25,092 nucleotides of DNA from CAZIQY01 sp964541605 (GTDB taxonomy: Bacteria > Desulfobacterota > Syntrophia > Syntrophales > UBA2185): contig CAZIQY010000039.1 of assembly GCA_964541605.1 (NCBI GenBank), positions 1 through 25,092 of the forward strand. Direction: 5' to 3'. Shown in pieces: positions 9,174 to 17,321 of this stretch (position 1 is the stretch's first letter; every line of letters starts with the position of its first letter). The translations under genes and the position numbers were made by a program. The notes beneath the pieces are model-generated. The model saw only the letters and a program-made list of their open reading frames with translations, was not told the DNA's origin and did no database searches.

Positions 9174-9198
9174 CCCTTCGACAATTGGAGAGCGTTGC

Positions 9199-11073
9199 AT
9201 GGTAGAAACAGAAAAAATGGACTTAACGTCGGCAAACATTGCCGATGAACAGCGGCAAAAGCTCAAGGAACTCTTTCCGGAGGTCTTTACCGAGGGTGCG
9301 AAGATCGACTTTGAGCGGCTCAAGCTCACCCTGGGAGAAATGGTTGATCCGGGAAAGGAACGCTTCGGCATGAACTGGCCGGGCAAGGCCGACTGTTTCA
9401 AGATCATCCAGCAGCCAAGCATCGCCACCCTGACGCCCAGCCGCGAGGAATCAATTGCTTTCGACACCACGGAAAACCTCTTCATCGAGGGCGACAACCT
9501 GGAGGTCCTGAAGCTGCTCCAGAAGTCCTACTTCGGCAAGATCAAGATGATCTACATCGATCCGCCCTACAACACGGGCAACGATTTCATCTATCCTGAC
9601 AATTACAGCGAGAGCCTGGACACCTACCTCCGCTACACGGGCCAGATCGATGACGAGGGCCGGAAATATTCTACGAACACCGAAGCCGATGGGCGTTTCC
9701 ATTCCAAGTGGATGAACATGATGTATCCCCGGCTGTTCCTGGCGAGGAATCTGTTGAAGGAAGACGGTGTCATTTTCACGTCAATCGACGATAAAGAAGT
9801 TAACAACTTACGCGCCCTAATGAATGAAGTCTTCGGCGAAGACAATTTTGTTGCACAGATCACATGGAAAAGCAGAAAGTATCCGGACGCTCGCGCTAAA
9901 ACAGGTGTTTCCACTGACCATGAATACATTCTAATTTATAACAGATCGGATTTTGGAAGGTTGCGCGGGATTGAAAGAGACGAGACAAAATTCTCAAATC
10001 CCGATAATGATAGACGCGGTCCATGGATGAGCCGGAGTCTATTAGGTCTTGCTACTAAGCAACAACGCCCAAATCTGCACTATGCTATCAAAGATCCGGA
10101 AAAGGGAAATATCTTTGAGCCACCAGCAGATACCGGTTGGCGGTACGCCAAAGATCGGATGGAAGAACTCATCGCTACAAATTGCATCTTATTTCCATCG
10201 AAGCCTGACGGCCGCCCAAGAGAGAAGAAATTTCGATCGGACATGCAATCAGAAATGATTGCCTTTCCAACCATAGTTGATGATACCTTTACAGCTGATG
10301 GGACAGTTGAAATACGCAACCTATTTGGAGGGGAAGTATTCGATTTTTCGAAGCCATCAAACTTGATCAAGAAGTTATTGGTCCAAGGAGCCGACAAAGA
10401 CGCTGTCGTATTGGATTTCTTCTCTGGATCATCCTCCACCGCCCATGCCACGTTCGACTTGAACAAGGAGGATAGAGGCAGCCGTAAGTTCATCATGGTG
10501 CAACTGCCTGAGCCTACTGATGAAAATTCTGAAGCCTACAAAGCCGGCTTCAAGACCATCGCAGACATCGGCAAGGAGAGAATCCGCCGGGTCATCAAGA
10601 AGATCCAAGCGGAACATGAGGAAAAGAAAGACCTGTTTTCCGGCAACAAGCCAGCCCTGGACCTGGGCTTCAAGGTCTTCAAGCTCCAGCCATCCAATTT
10701 CAAGCTTTGGGACGGCGAAGTGGCCAAGGATAAAGACTCCATCGAGAGGCAGCTTGCCCTCTTTGTCGAGCATATCAACCCGAAAAGCTCCCAGGAGGAT
10801 ATCCTCTATGAAATCCTCCTGAAATCTGGTTTCCCGCTGAGCACTACAATTGAAAAGATTAAGTTGGCCAAGAAGACCGTCTTCAGTTTGGCGGATGGGT
10901 CCATGTTCATCTGCCTGGAAAAGGAACTGACGCCGGAGGTCATCAAGGCCATGGCCGAGCAGAAGCCAATCCGCGTTGTCTGCCTGGACGAGGGGTTTAA
11001 GGCCAACGATCAGCTCAAAACGAACGCGGTCCAGATCATGAAGACCCGAAACATTACGTTCCGCACGGTATAG
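9199..11073 (+). CDS. mod: type III R-M adenine-N6 methyltransferase, Mod subunit
   Basis: Transfers methyl from S-adenosylmethionine to adenine on one strand of an asymmetric site, and supplies sequence recognition to the Mod-Res complex. The catalytic motif IV DPPY is at 121-124, preceding the SAM-binding motif I (DFFSGSSSTAHA, 406-417). This DPPY-first order marks the beta class typical of type III Mod. At 624 codons it is normal in size. The target recognition region between the motifs (about residues 200-400, 9790-10400) is clearly AT-richer than both flanks, suggesting exchange of specificity. TTGGAGAG lies 7 bases before the ATG. The stop is 2 bp from the res start, so the two are translationally coupled. 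No simple-sequence repeat was seen, so there is no sign of phase variation. The recognition site cannot be read from sequence. Confidence 0.95.
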   Translation: MVETEKMDLTSANIADEQRQKLKELFPEVFTEGAKIDFERLKLTLGEMVDPGKERFGMNWPGKADCFKIIQQPSIATLTPSREESIAFDTTENLFIEGDNLEVLKLLQKSYFGKIKMIYIDPPYNTGNDFIYPDNYSESLDTYLRYTGQIDDEGRKYSTNTEADGRFHSKWMNMMYPRLFLARNLLKEDGVIFTSIDDKEVNNLRALMNEVFGEDNFVAQITWKSRKYPDARAKTGVSTDHEYILIYNRSDFGRLRGIERDETKFSNPDNDRRGPWMSRSLLGLATKQQRPNLHYAIKDPEKGNIFEPPADTGWRYAKDRMEELIATNCILFPSKPDGRPREKKFRSDMQSEMIAFPTIVDDTFTADGTVEIRNLFGGEVFDFSKPSNLIKKLLVQGADKDAVVLDFFSGSSSTAHATFDLNKEDRGSRKFIMVQLPEPTDENSEAYKAGFKTIADIGKERIRRVIKKIQAEHEEKKDLFSGNKPALDLGFKVFKLQPSNFKLWDGEVAKDKDSIERQLALFVEHINPKSSQEDILYEILLKSGFPLSTTIEKIKLAKKTVFSLADGSMFICLEKELTPEVIKAMAEQKPIRVVCLDEGFKANDQLKTNAVQIMKTRNITFRTV

Positions 11074-11075
11074 CC

Positions 11076-13958
11076 ATGAAGCTCCAATTTGACGCCCAGC
11101 AGCAGTTTCAGATCGACGCCGTCAACTCTATCGTGGACATCTTCGACGGCCAGCCGCTCCACCAGGGAGATTTTGAAATCCGGTTCGACACATCCTATGA
11201 AAACCTGTTGAGCGGCCAGGTCCAGACGGAACTGGGAATGGGCAACCGGCTGCTCCTCAAGGACGAAGCCGTCCTGGCGAACGTCCACCGGGTTCAGGAC
11301 GCAAACGCCATCGACCGGACCCCGTCCCTGCAGGGCTACCACTTCAGCGTGGAGATGGAAACGGGTACGGGCAAGACCTATGTCTACCTGCGTACCATCT
11401 TTGACCTGAGCCGGAAATACGGGTTCAAGAAATTCGTCATCGTCGTGCCCAGCGTGGCCATCCGCGAAGGCGTCCTGAAGAACCTGGAGATCACGAAGGA
11501 TCATTTCAAGGCCCTCTTCAACAATATCGAGTACGAATATTTTGTCTATGACTCCCAGAAGATCAACCGGCTGCGGCAATTCGCCGTGAGCAACTCGATC
11601 CAGATCATGGTCATCAACATCGATGCCTTCAACAAGAAGGACATTGCGGTTATCTTCAAGGAAAACGATAAGCTTTCGGGCCGGCAGCCCATCGAGTTCA
11701 TCACCGCCACCAACCCGGTCGTCATCATCGACGAGCCCCAGAGCGTCGATAATACACCCAAGGCCCAGGAGGCGATCCGGTCCCTGAATCCCCTCTGTAC
11801 CCTGCGCTATTCGGCGACGCACCGGAACCTCTACAACCATGTCTACAAGCTGGACCCTATCAAGGCCTACGAGATGCGGCTGGTGAAGCAGATTGTCGTG
11901 GCGGAAGCCAAGGGCGCCAACACCTTCAACGACGCCTACGTCAAGCTGGCTGTAGTGGACAACACCAAGGGAATCACGGCTAAGATCGTCATCCATGAAA
12001 ACCGGCCGGGCGGGGTCCGGGAAAAGACCGTCAAGGTGAAACAGGGGGCGGATCTGTTCCTCCTATCCGGAGAACGGGAAGCCTATCGCGACGGTTATGT
12101 GGTCTCGGAAATCACCGCCGAACCGGGCAATGAGTTCGTCGGCTTCAGCAACGGCCGTGTCCTGCGTTTGGACGAGGAACAGAGCGGCATCCGGGAAGAC
12201 CTGATGAAGGTCCAGATCAGAAATACCATCCGGAAGCACCTGGAAAAGGAACTCCAGGTCAAGGACAAGGGGATCAAGGTCCTCTCCCTCTTCTTCATCG
12301 ACCGGGTGGCCAATTACCGAGCCTATGACGAGGAGGGGAAACCCGTTAAAGGAAAGTTCGCCCTCTGGTTTGAAGAGCACCTTCAGGAACTGCTTGCCCA
12401 GCCCCGTTTCCAGGGACTCCTGCCTTATCCGGTGGAGAAGCTCCACGACGGCTATTTCTCCCAAGACAAAAGGGGCGTTCTGAAGGATACGCGCGGGAAT
12501 TCCGAGGCAGATGAGGACACCTACACGAAGATCATGCGCAACAAGGAACAACTCCTCTCCCTGGAGGAACCGCTACGCTTTATCTTCAGCCATTCCGCTC
12601 TGCGGGAGGGATGGGACAACCCCAACGTCTTCCAGATCTGCACCCTGAACGAGACAGCCTCTGTCCTGAAGAAGCGCCAGGAGATCGGCCGGGGCCTGCG
12701 GCTGCCCGTTAACCAACTGGGCGAGCGGGTCTTTGATGAAAACCTCAACAAGCTGACCGTGGTGGCAAATGAAAGCTATGAGGACTTTGCCCGGACCCTG
12801 CAGAAGGAATATGAGGAGGATTGCGGCGTCACCTTCGGGAAGATTCCGCGCGCCGGCTTTGCCCGTATCACTCACCTGGTGGACGGGGCGGAGGCAATGC
12901 TGGGGCGGGACGAATCCGAGAAGATCTGGAACGCCGCCCGGGAAAAGGGCTATCTCGATGGAGAGGGCCGGATTACAGCTGCCTTCAAGCCGGGACCGGG
13001 CTTCGTCTTTGACATCGGCGAGGAATTCCGGGACGTGGAGCATAAGGTTCTGGAGGTGATGGAATCCTGGCGCGTGGAGCGGCATATCCGGAAAGACGAG
13101 GACGAGCGGCCCCTCAGGATCAACAAACAGATATTTCTGGATGAGAACTTCAAGAAGCTTTGGGACCGCATCAAGGCCCGGACCACCTATTCCGTTGAGT
13201 ATTCCACGGAGGAGCTGGCCAATCGCGCCATCGAGGCCATCGGAAAGATGGAAAAGATCGAGCCCGTGCGCATCTCCTACCGGGAGGCGCTCCTCAACGC
13301 CGCCTACAAGGGGATCGACACCGCGGAGATCCGCAGCTCCATCACCGACATCGCCTTTGCCGGCGTACTGCCCGACATCATCGCCTACGTCCAGAAAGAA
13401 ACGGAGCTGACTCGCTCAACCATTGCCCGGATCCTGATCGAATCGGGCCGCCTGGCGGAATTCGCCGTCAACCCACAGCGCTTCATGGACGCCGTGGTGG
13501 GGATTCTCAAGCGGGAGCTGCACCGGCTCATGATCGACGGCATCAAGTATGAAAAGATCGCCGACCAGGAATGGAGCATGCGGCTCTTCGAGGACAAGGA
13601 GATCATCAGCTACCTGACGAACCGCCTGGAGGTGAAGAAATCGGTTTATGACGCCGTGGTCTACGACTCTGAAATCGAGCGGCAGTTTGCCGAGGAACTG
13701 GAACGGCGGGAGGACATCAAACTCTTCGTCAAGCTGCCGGGCTGGTTCAAGGTTGAAACGCCCATCGGGGAATACAATCCCGACTGGGCGATCCTAAAGC
13801 ATGACGATACGGTACTCTATCTGGTGCGGGAAACCAAGGGCACTAAAGACTTCGAGAAGCTGCGCAACGCCGAGGCGGAAAAGATCCGCTGCGGCCGCCG
13901 GCATTTCGAGGAACTGGGTGTCGATTTCGCGGTGGTGGTGACGGCGGGGGAGGTGTAG
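11076..13958 (+). CDS. res: type III restriction endonuclease, Res subunit
   Basis: ATP-dependent restriction subunit that senses unmethylated sites with Mod and cleaves DNA some 25-27 bp away (family knowledge). SF2 helicase motifs are complete: ETGTGKT (95-101), DEPQ (219-222), SAT (246-248) and the arginine motif EIGRGLRLP (536-544). The C-terminal nuclease is a PD-(D/E)xK fold: P902-D903 followed by E919-T-K921. At 960 codons it matches full-length Res proteins. It starts 2 bp after mod. No frameshift or missing catalytic residue is visible, so the system appears functional. Base composition is GC-rich (67% in the sample 12661-12720), unlike the SIR2 gene that follows. Confidence 0.95.
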   Translation: MKLQFDAQQQFQIDAVNSIVDIFDGQPLHQGDFEIRFDTSYENLLSGQVQTELGMGNRLLLKDEAVLANVHRVQDANAIDRTPSLQGYHFSVEMETGTGKTYVYLRTIFDLSRKYGFKKFVIVVPSVAIREGVLKNLEITKDHFKALFNNIEYEYFVYDSQKINRLRQFAVSNSIQIMVINIDAFNKKDIAVIFKENDKLSGRQPIEFITATNPVVIIDEPQSVDNTPKAQEAIRSLNPLCTLRYSATHRNLYNHVYKLDPIKAYEMRLVKQIVVAEAKGANTFNDAYVKLAVVDNTKGITAKIVIHENRPGGVREKTVKVKQGADLFLLSGEREAYRDGYVVSEITAEPGNEFVGFSNGRVLRLDEEQSGIREDLMKVQIRNTIRKHLEKELQVKDKGIKVLSLFFIDRVANYRAYDEEGKPVKGKFALWFEEHLQELLAQPRFQGLLPYPVEKLHDGYFSQDKRGVLKDTRGNSEADEDTYTKIMRNKEQLLSLEEPLRFIFSHSALREGWDNPNVFQICTLNETASVLKKRQEIGRGLRLPVNQLGERVFDENLNKLTVVANESYEDFARTLQKEYEEDCGVTFGKIPRAGFARITHLVDGAEAMLGRDESEKIWNAAREKGYLDGEGRITAAFKPGPGFVFDIGEEFRDVEHKVLEVMESWRVERHIRKDEDERPLRINKQIFLDENFKKLWDRIKARTTYSVEYSTEELANRAIEAIGKMEKIEPVRISYREALLNAAYKGIDTAEIRSSITDIAFAGVLPDIIAYVQKETELTRSTIARILIESGRLAEFAVNPQRFMDAVVGILKRELHRLMIDGIKYEKIADQEWSMRLFEDKEIISYLTNRLEVKKSVYDAVVYDSEIERQFAEELERREDIKLFVKLPGWFKVETPIGEYNPDWAILKHDDTVLYLVRETKGTKDFEKLRNAEAEKIRCGRRHFEELGVDFAVVVTAGEV

Positions 13959-13967
13959 GTCCTCTAA

Positions 13968-16900
13968 ATGTATGACAGAGAACAAATCCAGAGTGCCACG
14001 GACGAAATCCGTACCTCGGATGCAATTGTAGTTCTCGGTGCTGGAGTGTCCTTCTCGGCCGGTATGCCCCTAGCCGGTCAGCTAGTTCCTTTGATCTGGC
14101 ATACTTTAGAAGATCATCCGAATGTCTTGAGACAAGTATGCGATGACATTGGTGTGGCTCCTTGCTCTGCGAAGCACGTCATTGGTGATGATTGGAATCG
14201 AAGCTGTGTAGCTTTTGCTGGAATTGCAGCCAATAGGGATGCTCGGCGAACATTCCAGCATTGTTTTACGAACCTGAATCGTGAGCGGGCGGTTACACCA
14301 TCTCCCACCCATATTGCCCTCGCCCGATTAATCCACTCGAATCAAGTATTACAGATAGTCTCCCTGAACTGGGATACGCTGCTAGAATGTGCTTTCACCC
14401 GACGCTATGGTATTAGCATCAACGCCCAGGGGACTAGACTCTGGAAGCCTCATGGCGATTGTGCACGCCCCGAAGATGAATGGATTCTTCCTAATGAGCC
14501 TGGCGTTGTGCCTGAGGAGATGGCCAACCACTTAAATAAATTGGCGGCTGAACGACCCCGTATCCTGTTAATTGTCGGATATTCGGAACGTGATGATGTC
14601 GTCATTAAGCGATTAATTCAGCCCTTTGAGAATCGATGGAGAGTATTTCGCATCGGCCCGGATGCAGTTGGGGAGGGTGCAATCCTCTTAAGTGCACAAG
14701 AGGCACTTTTGCAACTGGCAGAAAATCTATCACCTGAGCCAGATATCCTCGGATGGGATTTCGTCACTTTTGAAAATCAGAGAGGAATCGAAGCGGCAAT
14801 AGCCGGTGAGCGATTGGGGCCACGCGATGTTGACGCCTGCCCACGCCTGCCACATTATGATTCGGCTCTACGCGATCTGGAGTTATTGCATGTGGCCAAC
14901 ATCATGGGGGTTGCGGGCTCTGGGAAATCAATCACCGCTTGGCACTTGGCTAAGGAGTATAATCGCCAGGGTTGGGAAGTCCTGTGTCCAGATCCAGCGA
15001 CCTTCCAAGAAGTTGAAGCTTCGATCCAAGCGGTTGGGTTCTCAAAATGGAAACGCGTTCTCGTGATCGAAGACACGCAGATCTTTCCATCTCGCTTAAT
15101 AGAGCGGCTATCCGAATTGGCCAGTCCGGACCTAAAGCTTATCTTAGCCACTACTGATGCCAAAGGGGAGAAACCAAGATCAATCCAGATTCCTGCGAAG
15201 ATCGCTGTTGAAATTCTGGCCACGGAGTTCCGTAGTCGTCGGGATGAAGTATTGCCAATCGTACGACGCTTTGACTCGCATGTTGGTGATGAGTACTTGG
15301 CTACGCCACTTGAACGTCGTATTGAAGACGCGGCTAAGTCTGATACGCCGTGGCAGTTTGCGTTCGTCCTTCGAGGGGGATGGCGGCAAGCACGGGAGCA
15401 CCTGAACGCACTTCGCGATTTCGATCGCGCCGACTTGCTGCTAACACTGATAGCTGCACGCCATCTCCTATCGCTGGATGTGGGGTGCAGTGAAGAGACC
15501 ATCGTCAGTGATGCAATGGTAATCGGTCGTTCTGAGGAGTGGGTCCGATCAGGGATTGCTCTGCTTTATCAGCGTGGCGACATACTCCCGTCTGGTCCGT
15601 TGCGATGTCTTCATGGTCAAGCCGCCGCCATTGTAATCCAAGCTTCATTGAAGGATCGCCGGGAGGATACTTTCCCTCTGATAGTGGCTGTTTTTAGGAG
15701 TTTGGTTGCAAATATTTCTGTGCCGAGTAGTGGTATGCGCTGGTTACTGGAAGAGGTCCTTGGCGCAGAGGGGTTTCGCTATCGAGCATCAAATCAAGAA
15801 GGCTTTTTCCAGCCATCGCATCTCAATGCATTATTAGGCAGGATGCTCCGCAGTTCAGAACCAACGACCCGCCGCGAAGCCGCCTTCCTATTAAGTCGAT
15901 TGCTCTGGTATCGAGAATTACAGGTAGATAGGCTCCTCAATGAGGCGTCAACGCTCGCTCTCTGGATTGAATCTGCAACTGGCGAAAACGCATATGCTAT
16001 CGGCGACCTATTGAACAGCCTGCATTACCCTAACGGGGCCGTTGCACAGCAAGTCGTTGAATTAACCGATCCTGAAACTGTTTGGGCGCGCGTGGCGATG
16101 AGCGGCCCGTCCGATGGTTACGCGTGGGGGCACTACCTCGGAAGATTGGCAGCAGCCGGAGGTGATGAATGGCGTGCCCGAATGAAGAGTGTATTGCCTA
16201 AGGACCTTCTTGCTCGGTCCATAAGCGATTTCAAGCCCTCCGATATAGAGGACTTGGCGGAATTCGTTCAAGGGGTTGCCTGCTTTGATTTTGATTTCGG
16301 GCTCGCATGTTTGAAACAGACGGCACCTGTCTTTCAGCAGGCCTTTGCTGATAATGCTTTCAATGCTTACAGTGCCGTTCGGAGACTACAGTTTGGTCTT
16401 CTCGGGCATGGGCTTTTCGGAGAAAAGAACCCCTCTCGGATACAACGAAATATTTCTCGACTCATGACTGAGGGGATTCGTGCTAATTGTATTGCCGCGG
16501 GAATAGTGGCATGCCGCTTTGGCGATTGGGAAACTTACGCTTGGATACTCGACTGGGTGCACAAAGTTAATCCAAAGAAACATCGAGAGATTGTCGACGC
16601 CCTTGACTGGGAGATGCTCGACGCCCGATCAGCAGAATTTTGGACATCTCCATGTCGAGAGTTCAGACTATTATTATCACATCTCAGGATAGAAAAAGAC
16701 GGTCAACCTGTTCGTAAATGGGTGGCAGAACATGTTGATCGTATCGACGAAATTGATCCAATTCTTTCAGGCGTTTCTCCTGAAGCAGCGATCGCCGTCT
16801 TCCGAAAGGGAGGTCGAGTCAATCTGGGCGGTCACAATGGCTCCGATTGGAGTTTGCAAGCGTGGGCGATAGCAAGGATTGCCGAAATAGAACCCAAAGC

Positions 16901-17204
16901 CGCAACAGACATTCTCGATGCAAATCGTGATCACATTGTTGCTCATCTCTCAAAATTCGAGGAGATTGATGCCGAGGAATTCCCGGTTTTTCTGAGGCTA
17001 ATCTCAGATCTTGCACCCTCCCTATTAACTCGATTTTGTGCCGCCGTTAACCTGCAATTAGCCACTGAAACCTGGCCTAAAATACTCCATGTGGATCGGA
17101 AGGAAGTTCGACGAGGCGGAAGAAAGGTGCTAAAGATCATCAGCGAAAATGGCAACGGCGAAATAAGGAGGCTTGCAGAAAGACTGCTGGCCCGACCTTC
17201 TTAA
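13968..17204 (+). CDS. SIR2-STAND NTPase defence protein (Avs5-like architecture)
   Basis: Predicted NAD+-depleting immune sensor. The N-terminal SIR2 domain has GAGVS (24-28), N134 in SLNWD and H162 in WKPHGD, so the residues expected of an active NAD+ hydrolase are present. A P-loop NTPase follows: Walker A GVAGSGKS at 314-321 and Walker B-like VLVIED near 364-369. The remaining 600-plus residues are helical and poorly recognisable, the expected place for a sensor that binds an invader protein. SIR2 plus STAND is the layout of AVAST type 5 (Avs5), but 1078 residues is large. The start lies 9 bp after the res stop with AGGT about 7 bases upstream, so it is read as the fourth gene of the restriction operon. 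Its lower GC and codon use differ from res, suggesting later addition. The trigger is unknown. Confidence 0.8.
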   Translation: MYDREQIQSATDEIRTSDAIVVLGAGVSFSAGMPLAGQLVPLIWHTLEDHPNVLRQVCDDIGVAPCSAKHVIGDDWNRSCVAFAGIAANRDARRTFQHCFTNLNRERAVTPSPTHIALARLIHSNQVLQIVSLNWDTLLECAFTRRYGISINAQGTRLWKPHGDCARPEDEWILPNEPGVVPEEMANHLNKLAAERPRILLIVGYSERDDVVIKRLIQPFENRWRVFRIGPDAVGEGAILLSAQEALLQLAENLSPEPDILGWDFVTFENQRGIEAAIAGERLGPRDVDACPRLPHYDSALRDLELLHVANIMGVAGSGKSITAWHLAKEYNRQGWEVLCPDPATFQEVEASIQAVGFSKWKRVLVIEDTQIFPSRLIERLSELASPDLKLILATTDAKGEKPRSIQIPAKIAVEILATEFRSRRDEVLPIVRRFDSHVGDEYLATPLERRIEDAAKSDTPWQFAFVLRGGWRQAREHLNALRDFDRADLLLTLIAARHLLSLDVGCSEETIVSDAMVIGRSEEWVRSGIALLYQRGDILPSGPLRCLHGQAAAIVIQASLKDRREDTFPLIVAVFRSLVANISVPSSGMRWLLEEVLGAEGFRYRASNQEGFFQPSHLNALLGRMLRSSEPTTRREAAFLLSRLLWYRELQVDRLLNEASTLALWIESATGENAYAIGDLLNSLHYPNGAVAQQVVELTDPETVWARVAMSGPSDGYAWGHYLGRLAAAGGDEWRARMKSVLPKDLLARSISDFKPSDIEDLAEFVQGVACFDFDFGLACLKQTAPVFQQAFADNAFNAYSAVRRLQFGLLGHGLFGEKNPSRIQRNISRLMTEGIRANCIAAGIVACRFGDWETYAWILDWVHKVNPKKHREIVDALDWEMLDARSAEFWTSPCREFRLLLSHLRIEKDGQPVRKWVAEHVDRIDEIDPILSGVSPEAAIAVFRKGGRVNLGGHNGSDWSLQAWAIARIAEIEPKAATDILDANRDHIVAHLSKFEEIDAEEFPVFLRLISDLAPSLLTRFCAAVNLQLATETWPKILHVDRKEVRRGGRKVLKIISENGNGEIRRLAERLLARPS

Positions 17205-17321
17205 GAAGCAGGTAAGTTCCAAGTAAAGTATATTCAACCTTGGCTTTGGCATTTATTTTTGATCCATACGATATGACATTCATCTTAAATTATGATTTAT
17301 AATTTCAATTGGATATTGTTG
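17205..17321. other. convergent intergenic region with AT-rich stem
   Basis: The SIR2 and helicase genes converge here. The palindrome CTTCTTAAGAAG (17197-17208) spans the SIR2 stop codon. AAATTAT (17287-17293) and ATAATTT (17299-17305) form a 7-bp stem with a 5-base loop. Neither is a GC-rich stem with a U tract, so a two-way terminator is possible but weakly supported. Confidence 0.3.

Noticed and set aside
8465..9235. Minus-strand 256-codon frame
   Set aside because: Serine/phenylalanine-rich shadow of the coiled-coil end of the SNF2 gene.
9199..11073. Phase-variable mod gene
   Set aside because: No run of tandem short repeats was seen in the gene or just upstream.
11010..11996. Minus-strand 328-codon frame
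   Set aside because: It is antisense to the mod end and res start, has no ribosome site or family motif, and GC-rich codon bias of res explains it.
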